Source: Vibrio metoecus (GTDB lineage: Bacteria > Pseudomonadota > Gammaproteobacteria > Enterobacterales > Vibrionaceae). From it: a stretch of DNA of 64,000 bases. A program made the translations under genes and the position numbers. Under the pieces are notes generated by a model that searched no databases, was not told the origin of the DNA, and saw only the letters and a program-made list of their open reading frames with translations. The stretch covers positions 1-64,000 of the forward strand of contig NZ_JJMN01000070.1 of NCBI RefSeq assembly GCF_000696385.1, in the 5' to 3' direction. How positions within the stretch are numbered: position 1 is the stretch's first letter; each line of letters begins with the position of its first letter. This document shows, piece after piece, positions 1 to 10,289 of the stretch.

Positions 1-10
1 TTTAATTTCT

Positions 11-36
11 AAAACACGTTACTTATAACGTGTTTT
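11..36. repeat. Perfect 11-bp inverted repeat upstream of tRNA-Thr
   Basis: Positions 11-21 and 26-36 are exact reverse complements separated by the 4-base loop CTTA. It lies just before the tRNA. If the window begins inside an rRNA operon, this hairpin is in the spacer between an upstream 5S gene and the tRNA and could be a processing stem; that is inference. The stem is AT-rich and is followed by only a short T stretch. Confidence 0.6.
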
Positions 37-48
37 AAATTTTTGTGT

Positions 49-124
<76 letters not shown>

Positions 125-164
125 TCTATTTCGATGCTTAGCTCAAAGCTGACATCACAAAATT

Positions 165-286
165 TGTTTGGCGACCATAGCACTTTGGACCCACCTGATT
201 CCATCCCGAACTCAGAAGTGAAACCGAAGTAGCGCCGACTCGGTAGTGTGGGGTTTCCCCATGTGAGAGTAGGACATCGCCAGGCT
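165..286 (+). rRNA. rrf: 5S ribosomal RNA
   Basis: About 120 nt with the 5S hallmarks: 5' TGTTTGGCGACC pairs with 3' ATCGCCAGGCT, and the internal CCGAACTCAGAAGTGAAAC block and the GTAGTGTGGGGTTTCCCC segment are present. It follows tRNA-Thr and is followed at once by a strong intrinsic terminator, so it is the last gene of an rRNA operon read left to right. No 16S or 23S sequence is in the window. The exact ends are uncertain by a few bases. Confidence 0.95.
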
Positions 287-296
287 TGATTTACGA

Positions 297-325
297 AGCC
301 GCTGTAGAAATACAGCGGCTTTTTG
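297..325 (+). terminator. Rho-independent terminator of the rRNA operon
   Basis: The stem AGCCGCTGTA / TACAGCGGCT (297-306 and 311-320) with a GAAA tetraloop is followed by a T run. It lies just after the 5S gene. Confidence 0.93.
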
Positions 326-344
326 CTATTTCACTTTTTCTGGT

Positions 345-1136
345 TTATTTCTTTTCTTTCGCATCGTTAAGTTTCCAATTGTACTGGTAGTCGACTTTAC
401 CTGAATAACTAGAAAGCTCAGGACGGTGCTGTGCAAGGTGTGCGAAAAGAACGTCTTGATTGCCAAAATCGACGGCAAACCAGTCGTAAATGGATGACAA
501 AATTAAAGTGTCTTTCTGCAATGTTGCTCCTTTACGGCTATTGATAAAGTTTTGTGCTGCCTTATCAAGTAACTGTTCGGTGTTTTGCGCAGTAAAGGCT
601 TGGGCTTGCAGATTTGGGCAGCCAAGGCTGGCGCAATTGACGGCATAATGGGTTCGTGGATCCTTCCAGATAGGGCGCAAAATTCGGTGCTCGATGTCAT
701 TGAGGGTTAGGGTTTGTCCTGCCACAGTAAAAACTTTTTCATCCCACGGCCCAAAACTGAACAAACCTCCCAGCTTAGTAATTGAGGCAACGGGGTAATT
801 ATCTAGAATCAATTTCACCGTTAGCGCATTGTAGAGGTTAACCCAGTAAGCATACTGCTCTTGGCGGTTAAATTCTCTTGGATCCAATTTTGAAAGTTGA
901 GCTAGGTAAGCATTGAGTAGCGTTTTATCTTCCTTTGTTACCTCTGCATAGCGAAAGAGGGTGTTCTCCCCCACTTGAACAAGATTGCGATCGAGGATGC
1001 TTTGCCAAGCTTGGTGAGAGATGCTTGCCGTATTACTGTTATTATTTGCTTGCCAATAAGCCCAAAGCTCAGCCTTTGGTGCTGCATAAACGATGTTCGA
1101 AAAAATCAGAAGACAGAAAGCGAAGAGTGTTTTCAT
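345..1136 (-). CDS. DUF547 domain secreted protein
   Basis: A 263-aa protein of the DUF547 family; function unknown. An N-terminal signal peptide (MKTLFAFCLLIFSNIVYA, cleavage expected after VYA) predicts export to the periplasm. The family hallmarks are visible: the block around YAYWVNLYNALTVKLIL (about residues 96-112), the HRILRPIWKDPRTHYAVNCAS stretch split over about residues 150-170, and NCASLGCPNL. The conserved Cys and His residues there suggest an enzymatic or metal-related role, but none is established to my knowledge. It converges with the rRNA terminator and lies downstream of the leu operon terminator, so it is probably transcribed from its own promoter between 1137 and 1200. Confidence 0.85.
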   Translation of the reverse strand: MKTLFAFCLLIFSNIVYAAPKAELWAYWQANNNSNTASISHQAWQSILDRNLVQVGENTLFRYAEVTKEDKTLLNAYLAQLSKLDPREFNRQEQYAYWVNLYNALTVKLILDNYPVASITKLGGLFSFGPWDEKVFTVAGQTLTLNDIEHRILRPIWKDPRTHYAVNCASLGCPNLQAQAFTAQNTEQLLDKAAQNFINSRKGATLQKDTLILSSIYDWFAVDFGNQDVLFAHLAQHRPELSSYSGKVDYQYNWKLNDAKEKK

Positions 1137-1202
1137 ATCAGAGTAACCTTATCGTGAGATTGTGATTAGCTAGACCCGATGGCAACGCATTTTCTTTCGC
1201 GA

Positions 1203-1228
1203 TAAAAAAGGCTGCCATTTGGCAGCCT
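1203..1228 (-). terminator. Terminator of the leu operon
   Basis: On the minus strand the stem AGGCTGCC / GGCAGCCT (1228-1221 and 1216-1209) with loop AAAT is followed by TTTTTTAT. It lies 9 nt beyond the leuD stop codon. Confidence 0.9.
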
Positions 1229-1236
1229 AGAAATGC

Positions 1237-1839
1237 TTATTTTAAGAAGCTCGGTATCTTGGCTTCATACTCCGCAATTTTTGCTTCGTGCTGTAGAGTC
1301 AGGCCGATATTGTCTAAGCCATTGAGTAGACAATGGCGACGGAAATCGTCAATCTCGAAATGGTAGGTTTTACCATTCGCGGTTACGCTCAGCGTTTCTA
1401 AATCGACGGTAATATTTGCACCTTCCGTATCATGAACATAGCTAAAGAGCTCATCCACTTCTTGCTCGGTTAAACGAACGGGCACCATCTGGTTGTTGAT
1501 CGAGTTACCATAGAAAATATCGGCAAAGCTTGGGGCAATCATGACTCTGATGCCGTAATCCGCTAATGCCCAAGGTGCGTGTTCGCGCGAGGAGCCGCAA
1601 CCAAAGTTCTCTCTTGCGAGCAAAATGCTAGCGCCTTGGTAGCGAGGTTGGTTCATCACAAATTCTGGGTTGGCTTTTTCACCTGCATCGTCCAAAAATC
1701 GCCAGTCATGGAACAGATGTTTGCCAAAGCCAGTGCGATTCACTTTTTGCAAAAACTGTTTTGGAATGATCGCATCGGTATCGACGTTGGCGGCATCAAG
1801 AGGAACGACTACGCCGGTGTGTTGCTGAAATCCTGACAT
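1237..1839 (-). CDS. leuD: 3-isopropylmalate dehydratase small subunit
   Basis: A 200-aa LeuD, the usual length. With LeuC it forms isopropylmalate isomerase, which converts 2-isopropylmalate to 3-isopropylmalate in leucine synthesis. The start [20 protein letters not shown], the block [11 protein letters not shown] and the aconitase swivel-domain motif [15 protein letters not shown] (about residues 78-92) are all present. It is the last gene of leuABCD; 15 nt separate the leuC stop from its ATG. The frame is intact, unlike that of its partner leuC. Confidence 0.97.
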   Translation of the reverse strand: MSGFQQHTGVVVPLDAANVDTDAIIPKQFLQKVNRTGFGKHLFHDWRFLDDAGEKANPEFVMNQPRYQGASILLARENFGCGSSREHAPWALADYGIRVMIAPSFADIFYGNSINNQMVPVRLTEQEVDELFSYVHDTEGANITVDLETLSVTANGKTYHFEIDDFRRHCLLNGLDNIGLTLQHEAKIAEYEAKIPSFLK

Positions 1840-1854
1840 GGGGTTCTCCTTGAA

Positions 1855-3261
1855 TTAAAACTGACGAATATCGACGAAGTGACCAGCAATCGCCGCAGCA
1901 GCTGCCATGGCTGGACTAACTAAATGGGTGCGGCCATCACGCCCCTGACGTCCTTCAAAGTTACGGTTTGAGGTAGACGCGCAGCGTTCTCCTGGCCCTA
2001 AGCGGTCATTGTTCATGGCTAAACACATTGAGCAACCCGGCAAGCGCCATTCAAATCCTGCTTCAATAAAGATCTTATCTAAGCCTTCCGCTTCGGCTTG
2101 TGCTTTCACTTGTTCGGAGCCGGGTACGATCAATGCTTGGACATGAGCTGCGACTTTTTTACCTTTGGCTACCGCTGCCGCAGCGCGCATATCTTCGATG
2201 CGTGAGTTGGTGCATGAACCGACGAACACTTTTATCGTACTTTATAATCGGAGAGCTATTTTGCCGGCTTCAAGTCCCATATAAGCCAGTGCTTTTTCCG
2301 CAGAGGTGCGTTCAACAGGATCGGCAAACTGGCTAGGTGAAGGAATTGGTTCATCGACAGCAATCACTTGGCCAGGGTTGGTACCCCAAGTCACTTGCGG
2401 TTTGATTTCACTGGCTTCAAGCGTCACGACGGCGTCGAACTGTGCATCCTCATCGGTTTTTAAGGTTTGCCAATAGTCGACAGCGGCATTCCAATCATTG
2501 CCTTGTGGGGCAAATTTGCGACCTTTGATGTAGTTGAACGTGGTTGCATCAGGGGCAATTAAGCCTGCTTTCGCACCAAGCTCAATTGCCATATTGCAGA
2601 CGGTCATGCGACCTTCCATGGAGAGATTGCGAATCGCTTCTCCACAAAATTCTACGACATAGCCTGTACCGCCAGCGGCAGTTGTTTTACCAATGATCGC
2701 CAGTACGATGTCTTTGGCGGTAATGCCAGGGGCCACTTTGCCACGCACTTCGATTTTCATCGTCTTAGCGCGGCCTTGCTTTAGGGTTTGAGTCGCCAGT
2801 ACATGTTCGACTTCTGAAGTGCCGATACCAAAAGCGAGCGAGCCAAATGCACCGTGAGTCGCGGTATGTGAATCGCCACACACAATCGTCATGCCCGGTA
2901 AGGTGATGCCAAGCTCTGGTCCCATCACATGCACAATGCCTTGGTACTTGTGGTTTATGTCATACAAAGTGACACCGAACTCTTCACAGTTTTTGGAAAG
3001 GGTTTGCATTTGGATGCGCGCCATTTCACCAGAGGCATTGATGTCTTTAGTGGTGGTCGAGACATTGTGATCCATTGTTGCGAAGGTTTTACCGACTTGG
3101 CGTACCGGGCGACCTTTTTCACGCAAGCCATCAAAGGCCTGTGGAGAGGTCACTTCATGAACTAGATGACGGTCGATGTACAAAATCGGCGTTTCACCCG
3201 GTGCGGCAACCACCACATGGGAATCGTAAATCTTTTCGTAGAGTGTTTTTGCTTTTGACAT
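1855..3261 (-). CDS. leuC: 3-isopropylmalate dehydratase large subunit (in-frame stop as sequenced)
   Basis: The large, Fe-S subunit of isopropylmalate isomerase. The first 339 codons (3261-2242) run from [17 protein letters not shown] through the LeuC core ([20 protein letters not shown]) to AYMGLEAGK, then meet TAA at 2244-2242. The frame reopens immediately, still in phase, as [15 protein letters not shown] and continues to the expected C-terminus. The three cluster cysteines (VGSC and GCSMC) lie after the stop, so a truncated product would have no cofactor. Three extra A residues on the coding strand between about 2230 and 2255 explain both the scrambled segment and the stop; removing them gives LSDYKVDKVFVG. 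This fits sequencing error better than decay, because all flanking sequence is intact. Confidence 0.93.
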
Positions 3262-3318
3262 TGCTTCTTCCTTGAGCTCAGTGAGCTAAAGAGGAGTGGG
3301 TTAACCCCACTCTCAAAC

Positions 3319-4419
<1,101 letters not shown>

Positions 4420-4516
4420 TTATGATCGATTTTTAAGTTGTGTTTGTGTCGCGGTCTATCCCTTAGTAATTAAAGTGGCAGCCGTGTTGGCTGCAACGTC
4501 AAAGCACTGAGGAAGA

Positions 4517-6067
4517 TTAAACCGTAGCGACGCTTTTTTTCTGTTTAATTTGGGCGATTTGATCCGCGCGATGAATGCTATTGATAACATGCAACAAGGC
4601 TTGACCGGAAGCTTCGACGATATCGGTTGAGACACCCGTACCGTGATATTTACGTCCTTTATAATTCGCGATGATGTCCGCTTGACCAAGACCATCCTCA
4701 CCTTCGCCTTTGGCGGTGAGATCGAATTTATCCAACACAATCTCATACCCAGTTAGGCGGTAGATACACTGATATAACGCATCGACAGGGCCATTACCAA
4801 CGGCGGCTTCGCATTTTTCTTCATCGCCGCACAGGAGTTTGATACTGGTGGTGGCCATTACGCTGCCGGATTGCACGCTCAAGTAGTTGAGTTTGTAGAA
4901 GTCATCTTCTTCACGCAAATTGGAGAAATGCATCAAGGCTTCTAAGTCATAATCAAATACCTGACCTTTGCGATCTGCTAGCTTCAAGAAGTCCTCATAC
5001 AAAGCATCCAAGTTGTATTCATTCTCGTTGTAACCCATCGAATCCATATGGCTTTTCACGGCGGCACGCCCACTACGGCTAGTGAGGTTCAGTGCTTGGT
5101 TTTTCAGGCCAATCGATTCGGGAGTCATGATTTCGTAGGTGTTTTTGTTTTTCAACATGCCATCTTGGTGAATGCCTGAAGAGTGGCTGAAGGCATTGGC
5201 TCCGACAATCGCTTTGTTACTTTGGATCGGCATATTACAGAGTTGACTCACTAGCTTACTGGTACGGCTGATCTCTTCGTGTTTAATACCTGTGGTTACC
5301 CCCAAAAATTCTTGGCGAGTTTTGATGATCATCGCGATCTCTTCCAGTGCGCAGTTACCCGCGCGCTCACCAATACCATTGATAGTGCCTTCAACTTGAC
5401 GAGCTCCTGCGTGAACCGCAGCAATTGAGTTGGCGACAGACATACCCAAATCGTCATGGCAGTGCACGGAGATGATCGCCTTATCTATATTAGGCACGCG
5501 GTTAAACAGTGTCTGAATGATGCCACCAAATTCGCTTGGGATTGTGTAGCCGACGGTATCTGGAATATTGATGGTGCGTGCACCGGCATTGATCGCGGCT
5601 TCAACCATACGACAAAGGTTGTCGATAGGTGTGCGTCCTGCGTCTTCACACGAAAATTCAACATCATCGGTGTATTGGCGCGCATGTTTCACCGCTTTGA
5701 CTGCCATTTCGACGACATCGTCATAGCTACGGCGCAATTTGTCTTGCACATGGATAGTCGAAGTGGAGATAAAGGTGTGAATACGGAAGGCTTCGGCGAC
5801 TTTCAAGGCTTCTGCGGCGGCATCGATGTCTTTCGCAACGGCTCGCGAAAGGGCACAGACACGGCTGTTTTTAATGTGTTTAGCAATGGTTTGTACCGAT
5901 TCAAAGTCACCTGGGGAAGAAACAGGGAAACCCGCTTCGATAATATCAACCCCTAAGCGCTCCAGTGCGTAGGCGATTTGTAGCTTCTCTTTTACCGTCA
6001 GGCTGGCAGACAACGCCTGCTCACCATCGCGCAATGTGGTATCGAATATAATCACCTGATCGTTCAT
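4517..6067 (-). CDS. leuA: 2-isopropylmalate synthase
   Basis: A 516-aa LeuA catalysing the first committed step of leucine synthesis, condensation of acetyl-CoA with 2-ketoisovalerate. The N-terminal TIM-barrel begins with [18 protein letters not shown], the DxTLRDGEQ signature. Metal and active-site blocks include [16 protein letters not shown] and [20 protein letters not shown] sequence (about residues 200-240). The C-terminal LeuA dimer domain (about 390-505) carries the leucine feedback site in the family. It is the first structural gene of the operon, preceded by leader peptide, attenuator and promoter. Confidence 0.98.
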   Translation of the reverse strand: MNDQVIIFDTTLRDGEQALSASLTVKEKLQIAYALERLGVDIIEAGFPVSSPGDFESVQTIAKHIKNSRVCALSRAVAKDIDAAAEALKVAEAFRIHTFISTSTIHVQDKLRRSYDDVVEMAVKAVKHARQYTDDVEFSCEDAGRTPIDNLCRMVEAAINAGARTINIPDTVGYTIPSEFGGIIQTLFNRVPNIDKAIISVHCHDDLGMSVANSIAAVHAGARQVEGTINGIGERAGNCALEEIAMIIKTRQEFLGVTTGIKHEEISRTSKLVSQLCNMPIQSNKAIVGANAFSHSSGIHQDGMLKNKNTYEIMTPESIGLKNQALNLTSRSGRAAVKSHMDSMGYNENEYNLDALYEDFLKLADRKGQVFDYDLEALMHFSNLREEDDFYKLNYLSVQSGSVMATTSIKLLCGDEEKCEAAVGNGPVDALYQCIYRLTGYEIVLDKFDLTAKGEGEDGLGQADIIANYKGRKYHGTGVSTDIVEASGQALLHVINSIHRADQIAQIKQKKSVATV

Positions 6068-6130
6068 GTTTGCTTCCTCGCACTAGAGTTAACGACTAAC
6101 TTCCTGAATATTGTTGTAAAAATCGGCTAT

Positions 6131-6160
6131 AAAAAAACCCGCATCGGCTGCGGGTTTTTT
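6131..6160 (-). terminator. leu operon transcription attenuator
   Basis: The palindrome ACCCGCA / TGCGGGT with flanking A7 and T6 runs makes a strong intrinsic terminator. On the minus strand it lies between the leader peptide (ends 6189) and leuA (starts 6067). This is the position expected for an attenuator: translation stalling on the leader leucine codons would favour an alternative fold and read-through. The alternative pairing was not worked out in full. Confidence 0.85.
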
Positions 6161-6188
6161 ATCTTGTGTGGTGTTTTTCGTCCACAAC

Positions 6189-6254
6189 CTACCCGCGTGA
6201 TGGTTCCACGATCAGTAGTAGGCCTAGCAGGAGAGAAAAACGTATTGTCATCAT
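6189..6254 (-). CDS. leuL: leu operon leader peptide
   Basis: A 21-codon open frame reading MMTIRFSLLLGLLLIVEPSRG then TAG. Six of seven consecutive codons (CTC CTG CTA, Gly, CTA CTA CTG) are leucine, the signature of leucine-responsive attenuation. It sits 29 nt downstream of a good minus-strand promoter and upstream of the attenuator hairpin. The peptide itself is expected to have no function beyond ribosome stalling when charged tRNA-Leu is scarce. The second ATG (6251) could equally be the start. Confidence 0.9.
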   Translation of the reverse strand: MMTIRFSLLLGLLLIVEPSRG

Positions 6255-6282
6255 TAACAATCCACCAAATTAAGTTAACAGA

Positions 6283-6311
6283 TTAGTACCGTACTCGACA
6301 CAATGCGTCAA
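6283..6311 (-). promoter_or_regulatory. Predicted sigma-70 promoter of the leu operon
   Basis: On the minus strand TTGACG (6311-6306) is followed after 17 bp by TACTAA (6288-6283), close to the sigma-70 consensus. The leader peptide begins about 29 nt downstream. Confidence 0.72.
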
Positions 6312-6462
6312 CCCCAAAGTTGGTTTTTTATTCATCTTGCTAGGCATTTGAACAAAATGTTGAGTCTGTCGCCCTGTAGAATCCAAGATGGAAAGTCGGG
6401 TCGATTTGAGTAAAAAGGGTGAAGTTACTTATAATTCATCGAGTGATGAATAAGGAGATAAC

Positions 6463-7101
6463 ATGCCATTACGTAAAGCAGGACGGCCAACTCAACAGAC
6501 ACAAGCACGTGAACAGCTAATTATTCATGCCAGAGAACTGTTTTCTGTGATGCCTTATGACAAGGTTTCAACACGCTTGATCGCCAGTAAAGCTGGTGTC
6601 GATATTGGTTTGATTCGCTATTATTTTGCGAACAAAGCGGGGCTATTTGAGGCGATGTTACGAGAAACTTTAATGCCTATGAAAGCACAATTGGGCTTAT
6701 TGGTAGCAGAAAGTAGCCATCAAAATTTCACCGATTTAATGCGAACGTATTATCGGGAAATGTTCAATATCCCGCATTTTCCTCGTCTCATTATGCAAGT
6801 GATGAGTACCCCAGGGAGTGATATCAAAAAGCAACTGATTGAAAAAGTGGTTTTAGATATTACGCGTCCGATTCAAGAAACGCTGTTTGAAAAGTTAATT
6901 GCGCGAGGCGTGATTCGAGAGGGGATGGATCCGCACTTGTGTAAAATTTCCTACCTGAGCTTGATGATTTTTCCTTTTGTTGCACCTCCTGCACTGCTCA
7001 AAAATCCAATGGTGTAGAACTATCGCAGGCAATTTCTCGAAAAGTTGGTCGAGCATAATATTCAGTTGATGGAGCAAGGGTTTATCACGATAGCGAGATA
7101 A
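6463..7101 (+). CDS. TetR/AcrR family regulator (in-frame stop as sequenced)
   Basis: The N-terminal TetR DNA-binding domain is clear at about residues 12-60: REQLIIHARELFSVM, then TRLIASKAGVDIGLIRYYFANKAGLFEAML. The open frame stops at TAG 7015-7017 after 184 codons. The same frame then runs on to TAA at 7099-7101 and encodes QFLEKLVEHNIQLMEQG, a plausible end for a protein of about 210 aa, the normal family length. Removing one A (7000-7004), one C (7006-7007) and one G (7028-7029) would give a smooth reading LLKINGVELSQQFLEKL. Ligand and targets are unknown. It is divergent from leu and upstream of the PAP2 and glycosyltransferase genes, which it may regulate (inference). Confidence 0.85.
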
Positions 7102-7230
7102 ATAATGCCGTTTAGCCATGCTTGGCGAAGGTTTGCCACTGATGTGTCACCATTTCGACAAACAATTTTCACCTGACTGTCATGCGCTCTCGATAAGCTC
7201 AAAGCATCACCTTATGAAAAAGGATGCGTG

Positions 7231-7764
7231 ATGCGAGTGATTGAACCTATTGCTAAATTGGATTTGGCTTTTTCACTACTCTGTTTGCAGCACCGATATA
7301 ATTTACCTGCTGCAAGGCTGAGTAAGTCGATTTCACATACCGGAGACGGTCATCTTTATGCGGTTATGGGCGGCTTGGCTTGGCTGTTGGATAGTAGCCA
7401 TGGTTTGCTTTTCCTGACCATCGGATTGTTAGCATTTGCAATCGAGCTCCCAATCTATTGGGTGCTGAAAAATGGTTTTCAACGTCGCCGCCCCCAAGAA
7501 CTCTCCGCGTTAGTGACCGCTTACATCACCCCCAGTGATCGCTACAGTTTACCTTCCGGTCATACCGCAGCCGCTTTTGTGATGGCGACAGTGATTGGCT
7601 ACATCTACCCACATTGGTATCCCCTAGCCGTCAGTTGGGCGAGTTTGATTGGTTTTGCGCGAGTATTGCTCGGAGTACATTTTCTGAGTGATGTGTTGGC
7701 TGGAGCTTTACTTGGTATCAGTAGTGCAACTTATGCGATCAGCGTGGTGGGGAAGACCATTTGA
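7231..7764 (+). CDS. PAP2 superfamily membrane phosphatase
   Basis: A protein of about 177 aa with the three PAP2 phosphatase motifs in order: KNGFQRRRP (motif 1), PSGHTAA (motif 2, about residues 110-116) and ARVLLGVHFLSD (motif 3, catalytic His). Hydrophobic segments before, between and after them fit an integral inner-membrane enzyme acting on a lipid phosphate or pyrophosphate. Candidate substrates are phosphatidylglycerol phosphate or undecaprenyl pyrophosphate; the sequence does not decide. ATG 7231 follows AGGA at 7221-7224; a GTG one codon earlier is less likely. Its TGA overlaps the start of the next gene, so the two are probably translationally coupled. Confidence 0.85.
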   Translation: MRVIEPIAKLDLAFSLLCLQHRYNLPAARLSKSISHTGDGHLYAVMGGLAWLLDSSHGLLFLTIGLLAFAIELPIYWVLKNGFQRRRPQELSALVTAYITPSDRYSLPSGHTAAAFVMATVIGYIYPHWYPLAVSWASLIGFARVLLGVHFLSDVLAGALLGISSATYAISVVGKTI

Positions 7765-8850
7765 AAATTCTTTATGGAATACAAGGCACGGGCAATGGGC
7801 ATATTGCTCGTTCTAGAGCGATGTGCGCGGCATTGAAACAGCACCAAGTTGAAGTAGATTATTTGTTTTCTGGACGGCCTGCTGCAAACTACTTTTCGAT
7901 GGAGTGTTTTGGCGATTTTGCTACTCGACGGGGTTTATCGTTTGTGACCGAAAATGGTCACGTTAATTACGTCAAAACTTTGTGTAAGAATAGTTTGTGG
8001 GAATTTTGGCAAGATGTACAAGCTCTGGATCTAAGCGCTTATGACTTGATTTTGAATGATTTTGAACCAATAACCGCTTGGGCTGCAAAGCAACAAAATG
8101 TGCCTTGTTTGAGCATCAGCCATCAAAATGCCTTCCTTTGTCCGGTGCCGTTAAAAGGAGCTTCTTGGCTAGATAAGGCGATCCTGCGCTATTTTGCTCC
8201 AGCACGACATCAGTTAGGTTTACATTGGTATCATTTTGAACAGCCTATCTTACCGCCAATTGTCTATACGCCAGAGCAGACCATTGATGACCAAAATTTT
8301 GTTTTAGTGTACCTCCCTTTTGAAAATGTGAATGAAATCTGTGAGTTACTGCATGGATTCATGAGTGTCCATTTCATCTGTTATCACCCTGATGTGCCAG
8401 ATAATGAGTTCGTGGAAAATGTCGAATTGCGTCGATTACATCACGGTGACTTCCAACATCACTTAACATCAATGTCATGGAGTGATCACCAGCGGTGGCT
8501 TTGAACTGCCATCAGAAGCATTAGCGTTGGGGAAAAAGCTACTTATCAAGCCGTTACATGGTCAATTTGAGCAAGTGAGTAATGCGGCAACCCTTGAAAC
8601 GCTTGGTCTGGCGAGTGTTATGGAATTTCTGGATCCGGCTAGTTTGCGCAAATGGTTGGACGAAAAGCAGGCAGAACGAGTGGTGTATCCTGATGTGGCC
8701 AATTCTTTAGTTGAGTGGATATTGAATGGTCAATGGGAGGATAGTGAAGATCTCTGTCGTCAACTTTGGCAAAAAGTGGATTTACCGAGTTACACAATAT
8801 TAAGCAATGAAATGACGAGCTCAATGAATTCTCCGTTAAATCATTTTTAA
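7761..8850 (+). CDS. MJ1255/VC2487-family glycosyltransferase (frameshifted as sequenced)
   Basis: The start MKILYGIQGTGNGHIARSRA and the C-terminal GVITSGGFELPSEALALGKK block resemble the MJ1255 family of GT-B-like glycosyltransferases. The family is predicted from its UDP-glycosyltransferase-like C-terminal half; substrates are unknown to me. It starts with TTG at 7761, overlapping the TGA of the PAP2 gene as TTGA, with GGGGAAG upstream. The frame breaks near 8471: one extra A in TCAATGTC splits the protein into 7761-8504 and a continuation that reads in another phase to TAA at 8850. Removing it gives LTSCHGVITSGGFE and a product of about 362 aa. Confidence 0.82.
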
Positions 8851-9149
8851 CGTGAATATTAGTGTGTGATAAAGAGAGAACCTATTGTTCAGATTAATAA
8901 TTAATAAAAATCCATTAAAAGTGCATTTTTATAGATTTTTATAAAAATTAATCGTATTGATTAATAAGGTTTTTTTGATGCAATGGCTAAAATTAACTGA
9001 CTTTTTGTCAATGCTATTGCATAGCCTCAAATGATTAGTCGATATTAATAGCCATCCACCAAGTATCTGGGCGGTAAATATTAAAAACAGCGCTTATCTA
9101 TTCACCTGCGAATTATGCATATCTATCGTTGGTGATAACACTGTGAGGC
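8851..9149. other. AT-rich intergenic region upstream of leuO
   Basis: About 300 bp with no gene. The stretch 8880-8990 is very AT-rich with A and T tracts. In enterobacteria the leuO upstream region is a site of H-NS silencing and LeuO autoregulation; the composition here is compatible with that, but no specific operator is recognised. No intrinsic terminator for the preceding gene is obvious. Confidence 0.5.
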
Positions 9150-10115
9150 ATGCAAATGTTAGATAAAAAAGACGCAATGAGTGCCATTGCGAGTTACCGC
9201 ATGGAAAGCACCCTTCGAGGCGTAGACCTCAACCTGTTAACCGTTTTTGACGCCGTGATGCAAGAGCAAAACATCACACGTGCTGCGCATAATTTAGGTA
9301 TGTCACAGCCTGCGGTAAGTAATGCCGTGGCGCGTTTAAAAGTGATGTTTAATGATGAGTTGTTTATGCGCCAAGGTCGCGGTATTCAGCCTACTCAGCG
9401 TGCTCGCCAATTGTTTGGTCCGATCCGTCAGGCTCTGCAATTGATCCGCAATGAACTTCCGAGCTCAGTGTTTACCCCAGAAACCTCAACTCGTTTGTTT
9501 AAACTGGCGATTTGCAGCCCTTGCGATCTGCGTTTTGCACCTCAAATCATGGCATCGATTGATGAGTTAGCTCCAAGCGTACAACTGCATTTGGATGCAG
9601 AGTTTGATCGTCAAATTGCGGAACGTATGCGTTATCAAGAAATTGATTTTGTTATCGACTATGCTCGTTTTGATGATCAGGGCTTCTCAAGCACTGAAAT
9701 TTTCCAAGATGAGTTGGTGGTAGTTGCATCAAAATTACACCCACGCATTCAAAGCAACATCACCGCTGAGCAACTGACTGCAGAAAAACACGCTAAACTT
9801 TCGAAAGTACACGGCCAGCGCAGCTTCTCTGAATTGGCATACCGTGAATTTGATTGTCAGTCTTACTACGAAGGTACTAGCTTGAGCAACGTGTTGTATG
9901 TTGTTGGCCAATCAGAATTGGTCACTATCGCACCACGTTGGATGGCAGAAAATGCCGCGAATCGTGATGAGTTACAGATCCTTGATTTCCCATTTGCTGA
10001 TGCAAAAATCTCGGGTTATCTGAGCTGGCATGAGTCGAGTGAGAAAGACAAAGGCCATATTTGGCTGCGTGATCAACTGATGGTGATTTGTGGAGAAGTG
10101 GTCGCAAACCGCTAA
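9150..10115 (+). CDS. leuO: LysR-type transcriptional regulator LeuO
   Basis: A 321-aa LysR-type regulator. The N-terminal winged helix-turn-helix (about residues 25-85) reads LRGVDLNLLTVFDAVMQEQ, NITRAAHNLGMSQPAVSNAV and LFMRQGRGIQPTQRA. The C-terminal effector domain follows. The RGVDLNLL start and the location near the leu operon support LeuO, a global regulator that antagonises H-NS and in vibrios affects virulence and acid or bile responses. ATG 9150 has GTGAGG just upstream; ATG 9156 is an alternative start. Unlike in E. coli, four genes (TetR, PAP2, glycosyltransferase and the leader region) separate it from leuA. Confidence 0.9.
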   Translation: MQMLDKKDAMSAIASYRMESTLRGVDLNLLTVFDAVMQEQNITRAAHNLGMSQPAVSNAVARLKVMFNDELFMRQGRGIQPTQRARQLFGPIRQALQLIRNELPSSVFTPETSTRLFKLAICSPCDLRFAPQIMASIDELAPSVQLHLDAEFDRQIAERMRYQEIDFVIDYARFDDQGFSSTEIFQDELVVVASKLHPRIQSNITAEQLTAEKHAKLSKVHGQRSFSELAYREFDCQSYYEGTSLSNVLYVVGQSELVTIAPRWMAENAANRDELQILDFPFADAKISGYLSWHESSEKDKGHIWLRDQLMVICGEVVANR

Positions 10116-10137
10116 CTTCTCAGTAAACCGAGTTACT

Positions 10138-10174
10138 AAGCCTTGAGTAGTAAACGCTGCTCAAGGCTTTTTTG
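10138..10174 (+). terminator. Terminator of leuO
   Basis: The stem AAGCCTTGAGTAG / CTGCTCAAGGCTT with loop TAAACG, containing one G-U pair, is followed by TTTTTTG. Confidence 0.9.
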
Positions 10175-10289
10175 TTACAGAATGAGTTTTAATCGATAAC
10201 TTTGACGTTAGTCAGTTGTGTTTTGGGCTTTGAAATGTACACTTGTGCGCTGAAAAAAGGCTTACATGTGTAAGCTATAGGTAAGAGAT

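Noticed and set aside
5456..5956. A 166-codon open frame on the plus strand inside leuA
   Set aside because: It is antisense to a clear LeuA protein, has no recognisable motif, and its composition follows from leuA codon use.
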